Both the position numbers and the translations under genes were made by a program. Below the pieces are notes generated by a model. It did not search any database. It was not told where the DNA came from and saw only the letters and a list, made by a program, of their open reading frames with translations. A DNA stretch of 23,681 nt from Sandaracinobacteroides sp041909755 (lineage in GTDB: Bacteria > Pseudomonadota > Alphaproteobacteria > Sphingomonadales > Sphingomonadaceae), in assembly GCF_041909755.1 (NCBI RefSeq), contig NZ_JAYRCW010000038.1, positions 1 through 23,681 on the forward strand. The letters are read 5' to 3'. Position 1 is the stretch's first letter. Each line of letters starts with the position of its first letter. This document shows positions 1 to 8,528 of the stretch, one piece after another.

Positions 1-1648
1 CAACCGCGTCACCTGCCGGGATTGGTTCCAGCTCAGCCTGAAGGAAGGCTTCACCGTCTTCCGCGACCAGCAGTTTTCCGCCCACATCGGTTCCGCCGCG
101 GTGAAGCGGATCGAAGGCGTCCGCCAGCTGCGCGCCAGCCAGTTCCCGGAAGACGAAGGCCCGCTGGCCCACCCAGTCCGCCCCGAAAGCTATGCGGAAA
201 TCTCCAACTTCTACACCGCGACCGTTTACGACAAGGGCGCAGAGCTGATCCGCATGATGGCGACACGGCTGGGGGCTGAGAGGTTCCGCGCCGCGACAGA
301 CCGCTATTTCGAGCGCAACGACGGCACCGCCGCAACGGTCGAGGATTTCCTGTCCGCCATGGCCGCCGAAGGCCTGGAAGCCGATCTCTTCCGCCGCTGG
401 TACGAACAGCCGGGCACGCCACGCGTCACCGTAGACGCCAGCCATGATGCGCAGGCGGGCCGGCTGGACCTCGTGCTTCGTCAGGCGAACCCCAAGGCGC
501 CCGGTGCGCCGCCATTGCCCATTCCCTTCCGCCTCGCTGCCTTTTCGGCCGACGGCCGCAGCCTCGCCCGGCACGACGACCTGCTGCTGACGGACGCCGA
601 AACGCGCCTGTCGCTGGATGGCATCGCGGAACCGCCGATCCTGTCGCTGAACCGGGGCTTCGCCGCCCCCATCCTGGTTGAACCCGCCCCCGCGCGCGAA
701 GACCTGCTGATCCTCGCCGCGCACGAGGACGACAGCTTCGCCCGCTACGAGGCGGTGCAGCAGCTGATGCTCTCCGCCCTCACCGCCTCGGCGGCAGGCG
801 GCACGGCGGTCGGCCATGCAGACGTGATCAGGGCCGTGTCCGCCCTCCTCGGGCATGCAGGGGAGGATCCCGCCTTCGTCGCGGAAACGCTCCTCCTCCC
901 CGGCGAGGCCCTGATCGGCGACAGGATGGCAACCGTCGATCCAGAGGCCATCCACGCCGCGCGCGAAGGCCTGCGCCGAAGCCTTCTCGGCGCCCTGCGC
1001 GAGCCGCTGTGGGAGGCCTGGCACAGCTGCGATGCAACGCCCGAAGATGGCCCGCGCGCCAAGGGCGCCCGCCGGCTGAGGGGCATCCTCCTGTCCCTGC
1101 TGCTGGCAGAGGATGATCATGAGGCGACCGCCGCGGCCTTCCTCCAGTTCACCGACGCCACCAACATGACAGACCGGATGTCGGCGCTGACCGCCCTCTC
1201 CCATTCGAACGCGGTCGAACGGATCGAGGCGCTGAAGCTGTTCGAACGCCGCTATGACGCGCTGCCCGAAGTGCTGGACAAGTGGTTCCTGGCCCAGGCC
1301 GCCTCCACCCGCCGCGACACCCGCGCCACCGTCGCACATCTGGCCACCCATCCCCGCTTCGACGCGCGCAATCCCAACCGTCTGCGTGCGCTGGTGCTGG
1401 GCTTCGCCATGAACCAGACGCGTTTCCACGACCGCGAGGGCGCGGGCTATGCCCTGCTCGCCGGCCATGTGCTGGCGGCAGACAGGATCAACCCGCAATC
1501 GGCCGCAAGGCTGGTGCAGCCGCTGGCGCGCTGGCGTCGGCTGGCAGAGCCATGGGGGCCGTTGATGAAGGCGGAACTGGACCGCATCGCCCGCACGCCG
1601 GGCCTTTCGAAGGATCTCACCGAAGTCGTGACGACGAGCCTCGCATGA
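1..1648 (+). CDS. pepN: Aminopeptidase N (M1 family), 5'-truncated by window start
   Basis: This is a cytoplasmic zinc aminopeptidase that removes N-terminal residues from peptides. The reading frame is already open at position 2, and the first codons read NRVTCRDWFQLSLKEG, the block that directly follows the HEXXH zinc motif in PepN. HEXXH itself therefore lies just left of the window. The Glu of LKEG (codon 44-46) corresponds to the third zinc ligand. The block NFYTATVYDKGAEL (about 206-247) holds the Tyr that stabilises the transition state in the E. coli enzyme. The remainder is the Ig-like domain and the long alpha-helical C-terminal domain, ending with the typical NPNRLRALV, RFHDREGAGY and INPQSAARL blocks. 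About 548 codons are present; E. coli PepN has 870, so roughly the first third is missing. The stop at 1646-1648 overlaps the start of the next peptidase gene. Identity is very clear. Confidence 0.96.
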   Translation, partial: NRVTCRDWFQLSLKEGFTVFRDQQFSAHIGSAAVKRIEGVRQLRASQFPEDEGPLAHPVRPESYAEISNFYTATVYDKGAELIRMMATRLGAERFRAATDRYFERNDGTAATVEDFLSAMAAEGLEADLFRRWYEQPGTPRVTVDASHDAQAGRLDLVLRQANPKAPGAPPLPIPFRLAAFSADGRSLARHDDLLLTDAETRLSLDGIAEPPILSLNRGFAAPILVEPAPAREDLLILAAHEDDSFARYEAVQQLMLSALTASAAGGTAVGHADVIRAVSALLGHAGEDPAFVAETLLLPGEALIGDRMATVDPEAIHAAREGLRRSLLGALREPLWEAWHSCDATPEDGPRAKGARRLRGILLSLLLAEDDHEATAAAFLQFTDATNMTDRMSALTALSHSNAVERIEALKLFERRYDALPEVLDKWFLAQAASTRRDTRATVAHLATHPRFDARNPNRLRALVLGFAMNQTRFHDREGAGYALLAGHVLAADRINPQSAARLVQPLARWRRLAEPWGPLMKAELDRIARTPGLSKDLTEVVTTSLA

Positions 1649-4471
1649 TGCGCAAACTTATCCTCGCCGCCCTCGTCGCGGCTGCGCCGCTGCCGCTCCT
1701 CGCGCAGCCCGCGCCTGCAATTGCTGCGCAGCAAACGCCCGCGCCGCTCAGCGAACTGGTCGCCCGGGTGGACATCCCCTACGAGCAGTTCACGCTGGCG
1801 AACGGCCTCCGGGTGATCGTCCACACCGACCGCAAGGCGCCCATCGTCTCGGTCAATGTCTGGTACCATGTCGGCTCGGTGGACGAACCCAAGGGCCGCT
1901 CGGGCTTTGCGCACCTGTTCGAGCACATCATGTTCCGCGGCTCGGAACACAGTCGGGTCGATCATTTCAAGCCGCTGGAGGAAGCGGGCGGCAGCCAGTT
2001 CAACGGCACCACCGATTTCAACCGCACCAACTATTTCCAGACCGTGCCCACCCCGGCGCTCGATCTCGCCCTCTTCCTCGAATCCGATCGCATGGGCTGG
2101 CTGCTGCCCGCCATCGACGAGAAGATCCTCGGCTCCGAACGGGAGATCGTGCTGAACGAGAAGCGCGACGGCGAAAACCAGCCGGGCGGGCTGATCTTCC
2201 CGGCGCTGCTGGCGGCGCTCTACCCCGCCGACCACCCCTATTCGATCCCCGCCATCGGGCGGGAGCCTGACCTGCGCGCCGCATCGGTCGAGGATGCGAA
2301 GCGCTGGTTCCAGACGCACTATGGCCCCAACAACGCCGTGCTGGTGCTGGCCGGCGACATCGACGCGAAGACGGCGCGACCGCTGGTGGAAAAATGGTTC
2401 GGCCAGATCCCGCCCGGCCCCACGCCGGCCCGCTTCGCAAGCCCGGTGCCGCCCCGCGACGGCCCCACGCGCCAGACCCTCACCGACAAGGTGGCGACGG
2501 TGCAGCTGCTTCGCGCCTGGCCGCTGCCGGGTCAGGACACGCCCGGCCTCGCGGCGCTCGAAGTCGGCCTCGCCACGCTCGGCGGCGGCCCCACCTCCCT
2601 TCTCTATGACCGCCGTCGGGGTCTCCGCCTCGGTCTATGGCTGGGAAGGCGCCAGCATCGCCCTGATCGGCGCGGATGTCCGCCCCGGCGTCGATCCCGC
2701 GGCCGTGGAGGAGCGAATCGACGAGCTTCTGGCCGAATGGAAGGCCGCCGGCCCCAGCCCGGAGGAACTGGCGCGGATCGCCACCCGCACCGTCAGCGGC
2801 ACGATCCGCGGGCTGGAGCAGGTGGGTGGCTTCGGTGGCAAGGGACAGACGCTGGCGCAGGGCGCGGTGTTTGCCGGCAACCCGGCTGACTACAAGCGCC
2901 AGCTGGGCGAGATCGCGGCTGCCACGCCCGAATCAGTGAAGGCTGCCGCCGCCCGCTGGCTGACCGCGAACGACCACCGCATCACCCTGACGCCGGGCGA
3001 ACGCAACCCGGCCCGGATCGACGACGCCCAGGCCGATCGGATCGTGGCCAGCCCGGCCCGCCCGCCCGCGCCCGGATTCCAGCCGCAGGGCCTTGCCGCC
3101 GATCGCAGCAAGGGCGCGCCCCCGGCAGGCGAGATCACCCGGCTCGCCACGCCCAAGGTAGAGCGCGCGACCCTGTCCAACGGGATGAAGGTGCAGTTCG
3201 TCGCCAACACCGCCGTCCCGGTGGTGCGCGTCCAGCTCGCGCTGGACGGCGGCGTCGCGGCCGACAGCCGCGAAAAGCCCGGCACGCAGCGGTTGATGCT
3301 GGGCCTGCTGCGCGAAGGCACGACCGGCGCGCTCGGCCGGCTCGACGGGCCGGAAATCGCGCGCAGGCTGGAACGGCTCGGCGCCAGCGTTTCGGCTTCC
3401 GCCGTGCTGGATCGCACGCGGATCAGCCTCAACGCTCTCACGCCCAACCTCGCCGCCTCGCTGCAACTGTTCGCCGATATCGTGCAGGCCCCGGCCTTCC
3501 CAGAAGACCAGCTGGAGCGCATCCGGGGGCAGGTGCTGGCAGACCTTGCCAATGAAGCGACGGAGCCGGGCGGCATCGCGCTGCGCGCCGCGCCGGCGCT
3601 GATCTACGGCCCGGATCACCCCTATGGGCAGAGCTTCAACGGCAATGGCACGCCCGAGGGCGTGAAGGCCGTGACCCGCGCCGATCTCGCCGCCTTCCAT
3701 GCAGCCCTGCTGCAACCGGCGGACGCCACGCTGTTCGTGGTGGGGGACACAAGCCTTGCCGCCCTGCTGCCGCTGCTGGAACAGCAGTTCGGGCGGCTGA
3801 AGGCGGCCGCCGCGCCTCTGCCGGTCGCGAAGGCCGCCACGCCTGCCCCGCAGGCGGCGGGCCGGATCATCCTCTACGATCGCCCCGGCGCGCCGCAGGC
3901 CTTCATCCTGGCGGGCGCACCCCTGCCGTTGACCGGCCGCGACGACATCCTGCCCCTCACGCTCGCCAACGACGTCTTCGGCGGGCTGACGACCAGCCGC
4001 CTCAACCGCCTCCTGCGCGAGGAAAAGGGCTGGTCCTACGGCGCATCCTCCTCTGCCGCGCCCACGCGGGGGGCCATGCCCTTCCTGCTGACCGCCCCCG
4101 TCGATCGGGAACGGGCCGGGGAGTCGATCGCCGCCATCCGCGGCCTTCTCGCGGAATTCCACGGCAGCCGCCCGCCCGAAGCGGCAGAGGTGGATCGCGC
4201 CCGCGCCTCGTCGGTCCGCGGCCTCCCGGCCGAGTTCGAAACCGGCGGCGCGATGCTGGGGGCGCTGGAACGCTCCGTGGTGCTGGGCCGGCCCGATGAT
4301 TATCTGGCGACGCTGCCGGCCCGGATCGACAATGTGCCGCTCGCCGCCGTGCGCGCGGCCCCGATCCCCGCCGCCGGCGACCTTGCCTTCATCGTCGTGG
4401 GCGACCGCGCCGCCATCGAACCGCAGCTGAAGGCGCTGGGCCTCCCCGTCGAATATCGCAGCCTCCCCTAA
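1645..4471 (+). pseudogene. Secreted two-domain M16 zinc metallopeptidase, frameshifted near 2610
   Basis: This is an insulinase/pitrilysin-type (M16) peptidase. The start ATGATG overlaps the pepN stop, so translation is probably coupled; no separate Shine-Dalgarno is visible. A signal peptide covers residues 1 to about 28. The inverted zinc motif HLFEH lies at residues 90-94, with a downstream Glu-rich block (EREIVLNEK, about 165-173) supplying the third ligand. The second M16 half (about 3160-4471) lacks HxxEH, as usual for the inactive half, but keeps the RLLREEKGWSYG block. The reading frame changes from frame 1 (ends LLYDR, about 2613) to frame 2 (resumes AVGVSAS, about 2612-2632). Family members have about 8 more residues between these two blocks, so roughly 23 or 26 nt are missing, not a single base. 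Unrepaired, translation runs to a stop at 2889, giving a 414-residue chimera. Repaired, the protein would be about 950 residues, normal for this class. True mutation and assembly error cannot be told apart here. Confidence 0.85.
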
Positions 4472-4530
4472 AGGCGCAGCTTGCCGCCTGCCCCTTCAGC
4501 CTGTGCATTGGCCGCCTGAAGGAGAGGATC

Positions 4531-6426
4531 ATGGCCAGCAAGCTTTCGCGCGCCGATTTCGAAGCGGCGCTCGTCACCACCCATCTGCCGACGCTCGCCG
4601 TCTGCGTGGCGCAGGCGTCCGGCGACGATTCCCTGCTCGACCTCGCCACCCCGCTCTATGATTTCTGGGGCGACGGGATGGGCGATTTCCCGGAAGAGGT
4701 GCAGGCCCGCATCCGGGCAGAGGCGGATCGCGTGCTGTGGCCCATCATCACCGGCGCGGCGCAGCCCGCCGCCATTCCCAGCGATGCGCGCGTCAGCCGC
4801 ATGATCAGCTGGATCGCCGGCGGCGAGGTTCCGGCCCATTACCTGCCCTTCCTGCTCGACGAACTCGCGCTCGACGGCGCGGACCGCAAGGCCCCTGCCC
4901 CCATCGAATCGCCGCGCCGTCTGACGGCGCTGATCGTGGGTGCCGGCATGTCGGGCCTGCTCGCCGCGCACCGGCTGCGGCAGGCGGGCGTCGATGTCAC
5001 CATCATCGAGGCGAACGAGGATGTGGGCGGCACCTGGTTCCTGAACCGCTATCCCGGGGTCCGGGTGGACACGCCCAACCACCTCTACAGCTATTCCTTC
5101 GAACCGAACCACGACTGGCCCGAATTCTATAGTCAGGGCGAGGTTCTGCTGCACTATTTCCAGCGCTTCGCCACGCAGCACGGCCTGCGCGAACTCACCC
5201 GGTTCAACACCCGCGTCAACGCCGCCCGCTGGAACAATGCGCGCGGCAAGTGGCAGGTGGACACCTCCGCCGGCCCGATGGAGGCCGACATGCTGGTGTC
5301 CGCCGTCGGCCAGCTGAACGAACCGCGCTACCCCGACATTCCGGGCCTCGATAGCTTCGCCGGCCCGGCCTTCCATTCGGCCCGCTGGCGGCATGATGTG
5401 GATCTGAAGGGCAAGCGCGTGGCCGTCATCGGCACCGGCGCCTCGGCCTTCCAGTTCGTGCCGGAAATCGCCCCGCAGGTCGGCCATATGGAGGTGTTCC
5501 AGCGCACCCCGCCGTGGCTCGGCCCGACAGACAATTACCACGACCCGGTGCCGGACGCCTTCCAGTGGGCGGTGGAACATATCCCCAACTACGACAAATG
5601 GTACCGCTTCTGGCTGTTCTGGATGCTGACGGACGGGGTGCTGCCCAATGTCCGCGCGGAAGAGGGCTGGAACGGCCCCGAAGGCACGATCGGCGCGGCC
5701 AATGCCGAACTGCGCGCGGCGCTGGTGGAAAAGATCGGCGAGCAGGTCACCACCAAGCCGCACATCCTCGATCATGTGATCCCGAAATATCCCTTCGGCG
5801 GCAAGCGCTCCCTGCGCGACAACGGCGTCTGGCTGAAGGCGCTCCAGCGCGACAATGTCGATCTGGTGACCGACGGCATCGACCATGTCGAGCCGGACGC
5901 CATCGTCACTGCAGACGGCAAGCGCCACCCGGCCGATGTGCTGATCTATGGCACCGGCTTCCACGCCTCCGATTTCCTGCGCAGCTTCAAGGTGGAGGGG
6001 CTGGACGGCAAGGACCTGCACGAGACCTGGGCCGGCGATGCCCGCGCCTATCTCGGCATGATGGTGCCGGGCTTCCCCAATTTCTTCATGATCTACGGCC
6101 CCAACACCAATATCGTCGTCAACGGCTCCATCATCTTCTTCTCGGAATGTTCGGTGAACTACATCGCCGAGGCGGCGCGATTGATCGCAGCCGAGGGGCC
6201 GGTTACTGTCCGCGCCGACGTCCATGACGCCTTCAACGCGAAGGTGGATGCGGAGAATGCGAAGATGGCCTGGGGGCAGCAGGGCTTCACCAGCTGGTAC
6301 AAGAACGCCAGCGGCCGCGTCAGTCAGAACTGGCCCTTCGCGCTGGTCGATTACTGGCAGGCGACCCGCGCGCCAGACCGGAAGGATCTGGAACCGGTGA
6401 AGCCCGGCGCGGCAAAGGCGGCCTGA
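4531..6426 (+). CDS. FAD-dependent Baeyer-Villiger monooxygenase, 4-hydroxyacetophenone monooxygenase type
   Basis: This is a predicted flavoprotein that uses NADPH and O2 to insert oxygen next to a ketone, giving an ester or lactone. The first Rossmann motif GAGMSG is at residues 137-142, followed by VGGTW and NRYPG. The family fingerprint FxGxxxHxxxW runs from F276 to W286, and a second nucleotide motif, GTGASA, starts at 301. The usual Pro/Asp after the fingerprint Trp is Arg287. The FAD motif starts only after an extension of about 130 residues, and the total is 631 residues. That layout matches 4-hydroxyacetophenone monooxygenase (about 640 residues) better than cyclohexanone monooxygenase (about 540). 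A strong AAGGAGAG ribosome binding site at 4519-4526 fixes the start. The natural substrate cannot be read from the sequence; neighbours give no aromatic pathway. A VIT-type transporter starts 4 nt after the stop. Confidence 0.87.
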   Translation: MASKLSRADFEAALVTTHLPTLAVCVAQASGDDSLLDLATPLYDFWGDGMGDFPEEVQARIRAEADRVLWPIITGAAQPAAIPSDARVSRMISWIAGGEVPAHYLPFLLDELALDGADRKAPAPIESPRRLTALIVGAGMSGLLAAHRLRQAGVDVTIIEANEDVGGTWFLNRYPGVRVDTPNHLYSYSFEPNHDWPEFYSQGEVLLHYFQRFATQHGLRELTRFNTRVNAARWNNARGKWQVDTSAGPMEADMLVSAVGQLNEPRYPDIPGLDSFAGPAFHSARWRHDVDLKGKRVAVIGTGASAFQFVPEIAPQVGHMEVFQRTPPWLGPTDNYHDPVPDAFQWAVEHIPNYDKWYRFWLFWMLTDGVLPNVRAEEGWNGPEGTIGAANAELRAALVEKIGEQVTTKPHILDHVIPKYPFGGKRSLRDNGVWLKALQRDNVDLVTDGIDHVEPDAIVTADGKRHPADVLIYGTGFHASDFLRSFKVEGLDGKDLHETWAGDARAYLGMMVPGFPNFFMIYGPNTNIVVNGSIIFFSECSVNYIAEAARLIAAEGPVTVRADVHDAFNAKVDAENAKMAWGQQGFTSWYKNASGRVSQNWPFALVDYWQATRAPDRKDLEPVKPGAAKAA

Positions 6427-6430
6427 GCCC

Positions 6431-7129
6431 GTGCGGCACGCAGCTCATCCGGAACCCCATGCGGCAGACCGGATCGGATGGCTGCGCGCCGCCGTGCTGG
6501 GCGCAAACGACGGAATCCTTTCAACCGCAGGCCTGGTGATCGGGGTTGCCGGTGCGGGCACCGGCCGGAGCGACATCCTGCTGGCCGGAATCGCCGGGCT
6601 GGTGGCGGGCGCGCTGTCGATGGCGGCGGGCGAATATGTCTCCGTCAGCTCCCAGAAAGACGCCGAGCAGGCGGACCTCAAACGGGAGACCGGGGAGCTG
6701 GCTTCCCAGCCGGAAAAGGAGCTGGAGGAACTGACCTCGATCTACATGGAGCGGGGTCTGGACCGCGAAACCGCCGAACGGGCGGCGGCGCAGGCGACCG
6801 CGCATGATGCGCTGGCCGCCCACGCCCGCGCCGAACTGGGCATCACATCCGAAACCGTCGCCCGCCCGCTTCAGGCGGCGCTGGCCTCGGCCGCCACCTT
6901 CTCGGCCGGCGCGCTGTTGCCGCTGGCGGCAGTGCAATTTGCCCCCCAGCCCCTGATCGCCGCCAGCATCGCCGTTTCCACCCTCTTGTCGCTCGCCCTC
7001 CTGGGCTGGCTGGGCGCCTGGGCAGGGAAGGCGCCTGCCGGCCGCGCGGTGCTGCGCGTCAGCTTCTGGGGCGCCGTCGCCATGGCCGTCACCTATGCGA
7101 TCGGCAAGCTGGCGGGTACGGCTGTCTGA
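6431..7129 (+). CDS. VIT1/CCC1 family iron/manganese transporter
   Basis: This is a predicted inner-membrane divalent metal (Fe2+/Mn2+) exporter of the Ccc1/VIT1 family. At 232 residues it has the normal family length. The N-terminal helix carries the conserved AVLGANDGI block (residues 21-29), with Asp27 in the first membrane segment. The second segment ends in AAGEYVSVSSQKDAE (65-79). A charged cytoplasmic region with many Glu (about 76-140, including ELEEL and MERGL) is the family's metal-binding domain. Three further hydrophobic segments lie at about 150-172, 175-198 and 207-227. The GTG start at 6431 is chosen because family members begin with a His/Glu-rich leader just before GWLRAAVLG, and no in-frame ATG fits. 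It follows the monooxygenase stop by 4 nt with no clear ribosome binding site, which suggests translational coupling. Confidence 0.9.
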   Translation: MRHAAHPEPHAADRIGWLRAAVLGANDGILSTAGLVIGVAGAGTGRSDILLAGIAGLVAGALSMAAGEYVSVSSQKDAEQADLKRETGELASQPEKELEELTSIYMERGLDRETAERAAAQATAHDALAAHARAELGITSETVARPLQAALASAATFSAGALLPLAAVQFAPQPLIAASIAVSTLLSLALLGWLGAWAGKAPAGRAVLRVSFWGAVAMAVTYAIGKLAGTAV

Positions 7130-7186
7130 CAGCGGGATCGGGCTGTCCGGCCCGGACGCCTCCACCCGCGCCGCATCCGGACAGGC

Positions 7187-7687
7187 CTATCCCGGCAAGC
7201 CGTCCATCAGGTCCTCAAAGAACAGGCTCACCAGCGATGCGCGCGAATTCACGCCGGCCTTTGCATAAACCTGCGCAAGCTGCGCCCTGACGGTTCCCGG
7301 CGCGGCATCCCGAAGCCTCGCGATCTCGTTGCTGTCGAACCCCTTCAGCGCGAACAGCGCGACATCGCGTTCCGCAGCCGTCAGCCCCCATTGCGCAAAT
7401 CGCTTCCCGACCACCACGGAAAGCGCGCCCGACGCGACGGCAAGCGCCTCTCGATGCCGCTCCGCTTCGGCGAGAAGCCGCCGCAATTCCATCGCCCCGA
7501 ACACAACGCCAGCCAGCAGGGCCAATGCCGCGACGCCCTCGGTCAGCACATGCAGCCCGATGCCGTCGGCGCGGACATCGGCAATGACATCTCCGATGAA
7601 GAAGGCTGCGGCCACCGCCTGCATGGCAACGATAGTGGCGACGGCCTGCGTCCGCAGCGTCGGGCGATTGCGCGAACTCCTATCCAC
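7187..7687 (-). CDS. Membrane-anchored LuxR-type HTH transcriptional regulator
   Basis: This 166-residue protein has two predicted membrane segments (about 15-35 and 47-66) separated by about 11 residues (ADVRADGIGLH region). A short helical linker (about 67-98) leads to a LuxR/GerE-type helix-turn-helix (about 101-160: GLTAAERDVALFALKG, SNEIA, TVRAQLAQVYAKAGV, SRASLVSLF). There is no receiver, autoinducer-binding or ATPase domain, so it is not a classical LuxR, NarL or MalT protein. It should bind DNA while tethered to the inner membrane. The GTG start at 7687 lies inside the end of the upstream cytochrome b561 gene (8-nt overlap), which argues for one transcript and coupled translation. The next in-frame Met (residue 22) would cut into the first membrane helix. 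The signal and the target genes are not known from sequence. Confidence 0.8.
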   Translation of the reverse strand: MDRSSRNRPTLRTQAVATIVAMQAVAAAFFIGDVIADVRADGIGLHVLTEGVAALALLAGVVFGAMELRRLLAEAERHREALAVASGALSVVVGKRFAQWGLTAAERDVALFALKGFDSNEIARLRDAAPGTVRAQLAQVYAKAGVNSRASLVSLFFEDLMDGLPG

Positions 7688-8372
7688 TTCGTCCGATCAT
7701 CCTTCCGACAACCCCGAATCCGGCGCGAACGGTTTCCATCAGCACGCCCAGCAGATGCAGGATGATCAAACCATAGAGAAGAGTCACGGCACCTTTGTGC
7801 AGCTCCTCGACCCACTCGCCCGCTTCGGACGGCGGCCTGCCGGCGCGATCATCGGCCGTGCGCCCCTCGTCCTCATCGTCCCCGACCTCGTCGCCATCCT
7901 CGCCGTCCACCGCCCGGAGCGGGGCGGCTTCAGCCCCCTCCGCCACGATCCCCGCCTGCGGCGAAGCCGTGCCCAGGGTCGCCGACGGAGTCGCGGGCGG
8001 AAAGCCGCTCATTGAAAAGCCGGTCACCGCAACAACCGACAATGTGCCCCAGATCGCATAGGCCATCAGCGCACCCAGCCCATTGTGGCTTCGGTGCGCC
8101 TCGCGTCGCCCTGCCCGGATATCCCGGATGTGCGCGATGGCCAGGCTGGGGCTGGGCGGAAAGGCCGAAAAGCGCGCCTCTCGCGGCCCGATCACGCCCC
8201 AGATCAGCCGAAGGCCCAGCATCCCCGCCATCGCAGTCCCGATCCAGACATGCCATGCGCCGCCCTCTTCGGTGAAGGCTGCGTTCGCCAGCACCGCAGC
8301 CGCAATGCCCCAGTGCGTCAATCGCACCAGCGGATCCCATGATCCGGTCCTCTTGCTCCTGTCGTCCGTCAT
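7680..8372 (-). CDS. Cytochrome b561 / hydrogenase-type b cytochrome (PF01292-like)
   Basis: This is a four-helix inner-membrane b-type cytochrome likely to pass electrons between the quinone pool and a periplasmic partner. It has 230 residues from the ATG at 8372, chosen because AAGGAG lies just upstream; an in-frame extension to 8474 lacks support. The N-terminal WDPLVRLTHW block and WHVWIG carry His20 and His41. The last two helices carry His192 (EELHKG) and His206 (IILHLLGV), the usual heme-ligand positions. GPREARFSAF and HNGLGALM are also family hallmarks. Between helices 3 and 4, on the predicted periplasmic side, is an unusual acidic and proline-rich stretch (about 143-188) with many Asp and Glu. 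It overlaps the downstream membrane LuxR-type regulator gene by 8 nt. No c-type cytochrome partner is encoded beside it. Confidence 0.85.
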   Translation of the reverse strand: MTDDRSKRTGSWDPLVRLTHWGIAAAVLANAAFTEEGGAWHVWIGTAMAGMLGLRLIWGVIGPREARFSAFPPSPSLAIAHIRDIRAGRREAHRSHNGLGALMAYAIWGTLSVVAVTGFSMSGFPPATPSATLGTASPQAGIVAEGAEAAPLRAVDGEDGDEVGDDEDEGRTADDRAGRPPSEAGEWVEELHKGAVTLLYGLIILHLLGVLMETVRAGFGVVGRMIGRSG

Positions 8373-8476
8373 GTCGCGCTCCTTGCCGATCCGGCCCGGA
8401 TTGCGACCCACGCGGCGAAACCGCCACCCGACAGGCGCTGGAAGGGCCGGCATAAGCGCCTGCAGAGGCAGCAAAC

Positions 8477-8503
8477 GAAAAAGGGCGGGGTTTCCCCCGC
8501 CCT
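8477..8503 (-). terminator. Rho-independent terminator of the TonB-dependent receptor gene
   Basis: GGGCGGGG (8483-8490) and CCCCGCCC (8495-8502) form a perfect 8-bp stem, 9 bp with the flanking A-T pair, around a 4-nt loop. On the minus strand it is followed by five T (complement of 8478-8482). It starts 26 nt past the receptor stop and separates that gene from the cytochrome b561 gene. Confidence 0.85.
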
Positions 8504-8528
8504 CTCCGTCTGCTCCGGTCGAGCCGGA

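Noticed and set aside
2294..2620. Separate gene starting in frame 2 upstream of the M16 frameshift
   Set aside because: The frame-2 sequence before about 2610 is Arg/Pro/Ser-rich noise, while frame 1 carries the M16 sequence there. Frame 2 becomes M16 only after the junction.
4468..6225. 585-codon minus-strand frame opposite the monooxygenase
   Set aside because: Composition is that of an antisense shadow; the plus-strand gene has a full set of motifs and a strong ribosome binding site.
7130..7186. Inverted repeat TGTCCGG (7144-7150) with CCGGACA (7177-7183) as a two-way terminator between the VIT and LuxR-type genes
   Set aside because: The loop is 26 nt, a competing small hairpin exists within it, and there is no T tract on either side; too weak to call.
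8373..8474. N-terminal extension of the cytochrome b561 gene to 8474
   Set aside because: The extra 34 residues match no family sequence, and AAGGAG sits just before the ATG at 8372.
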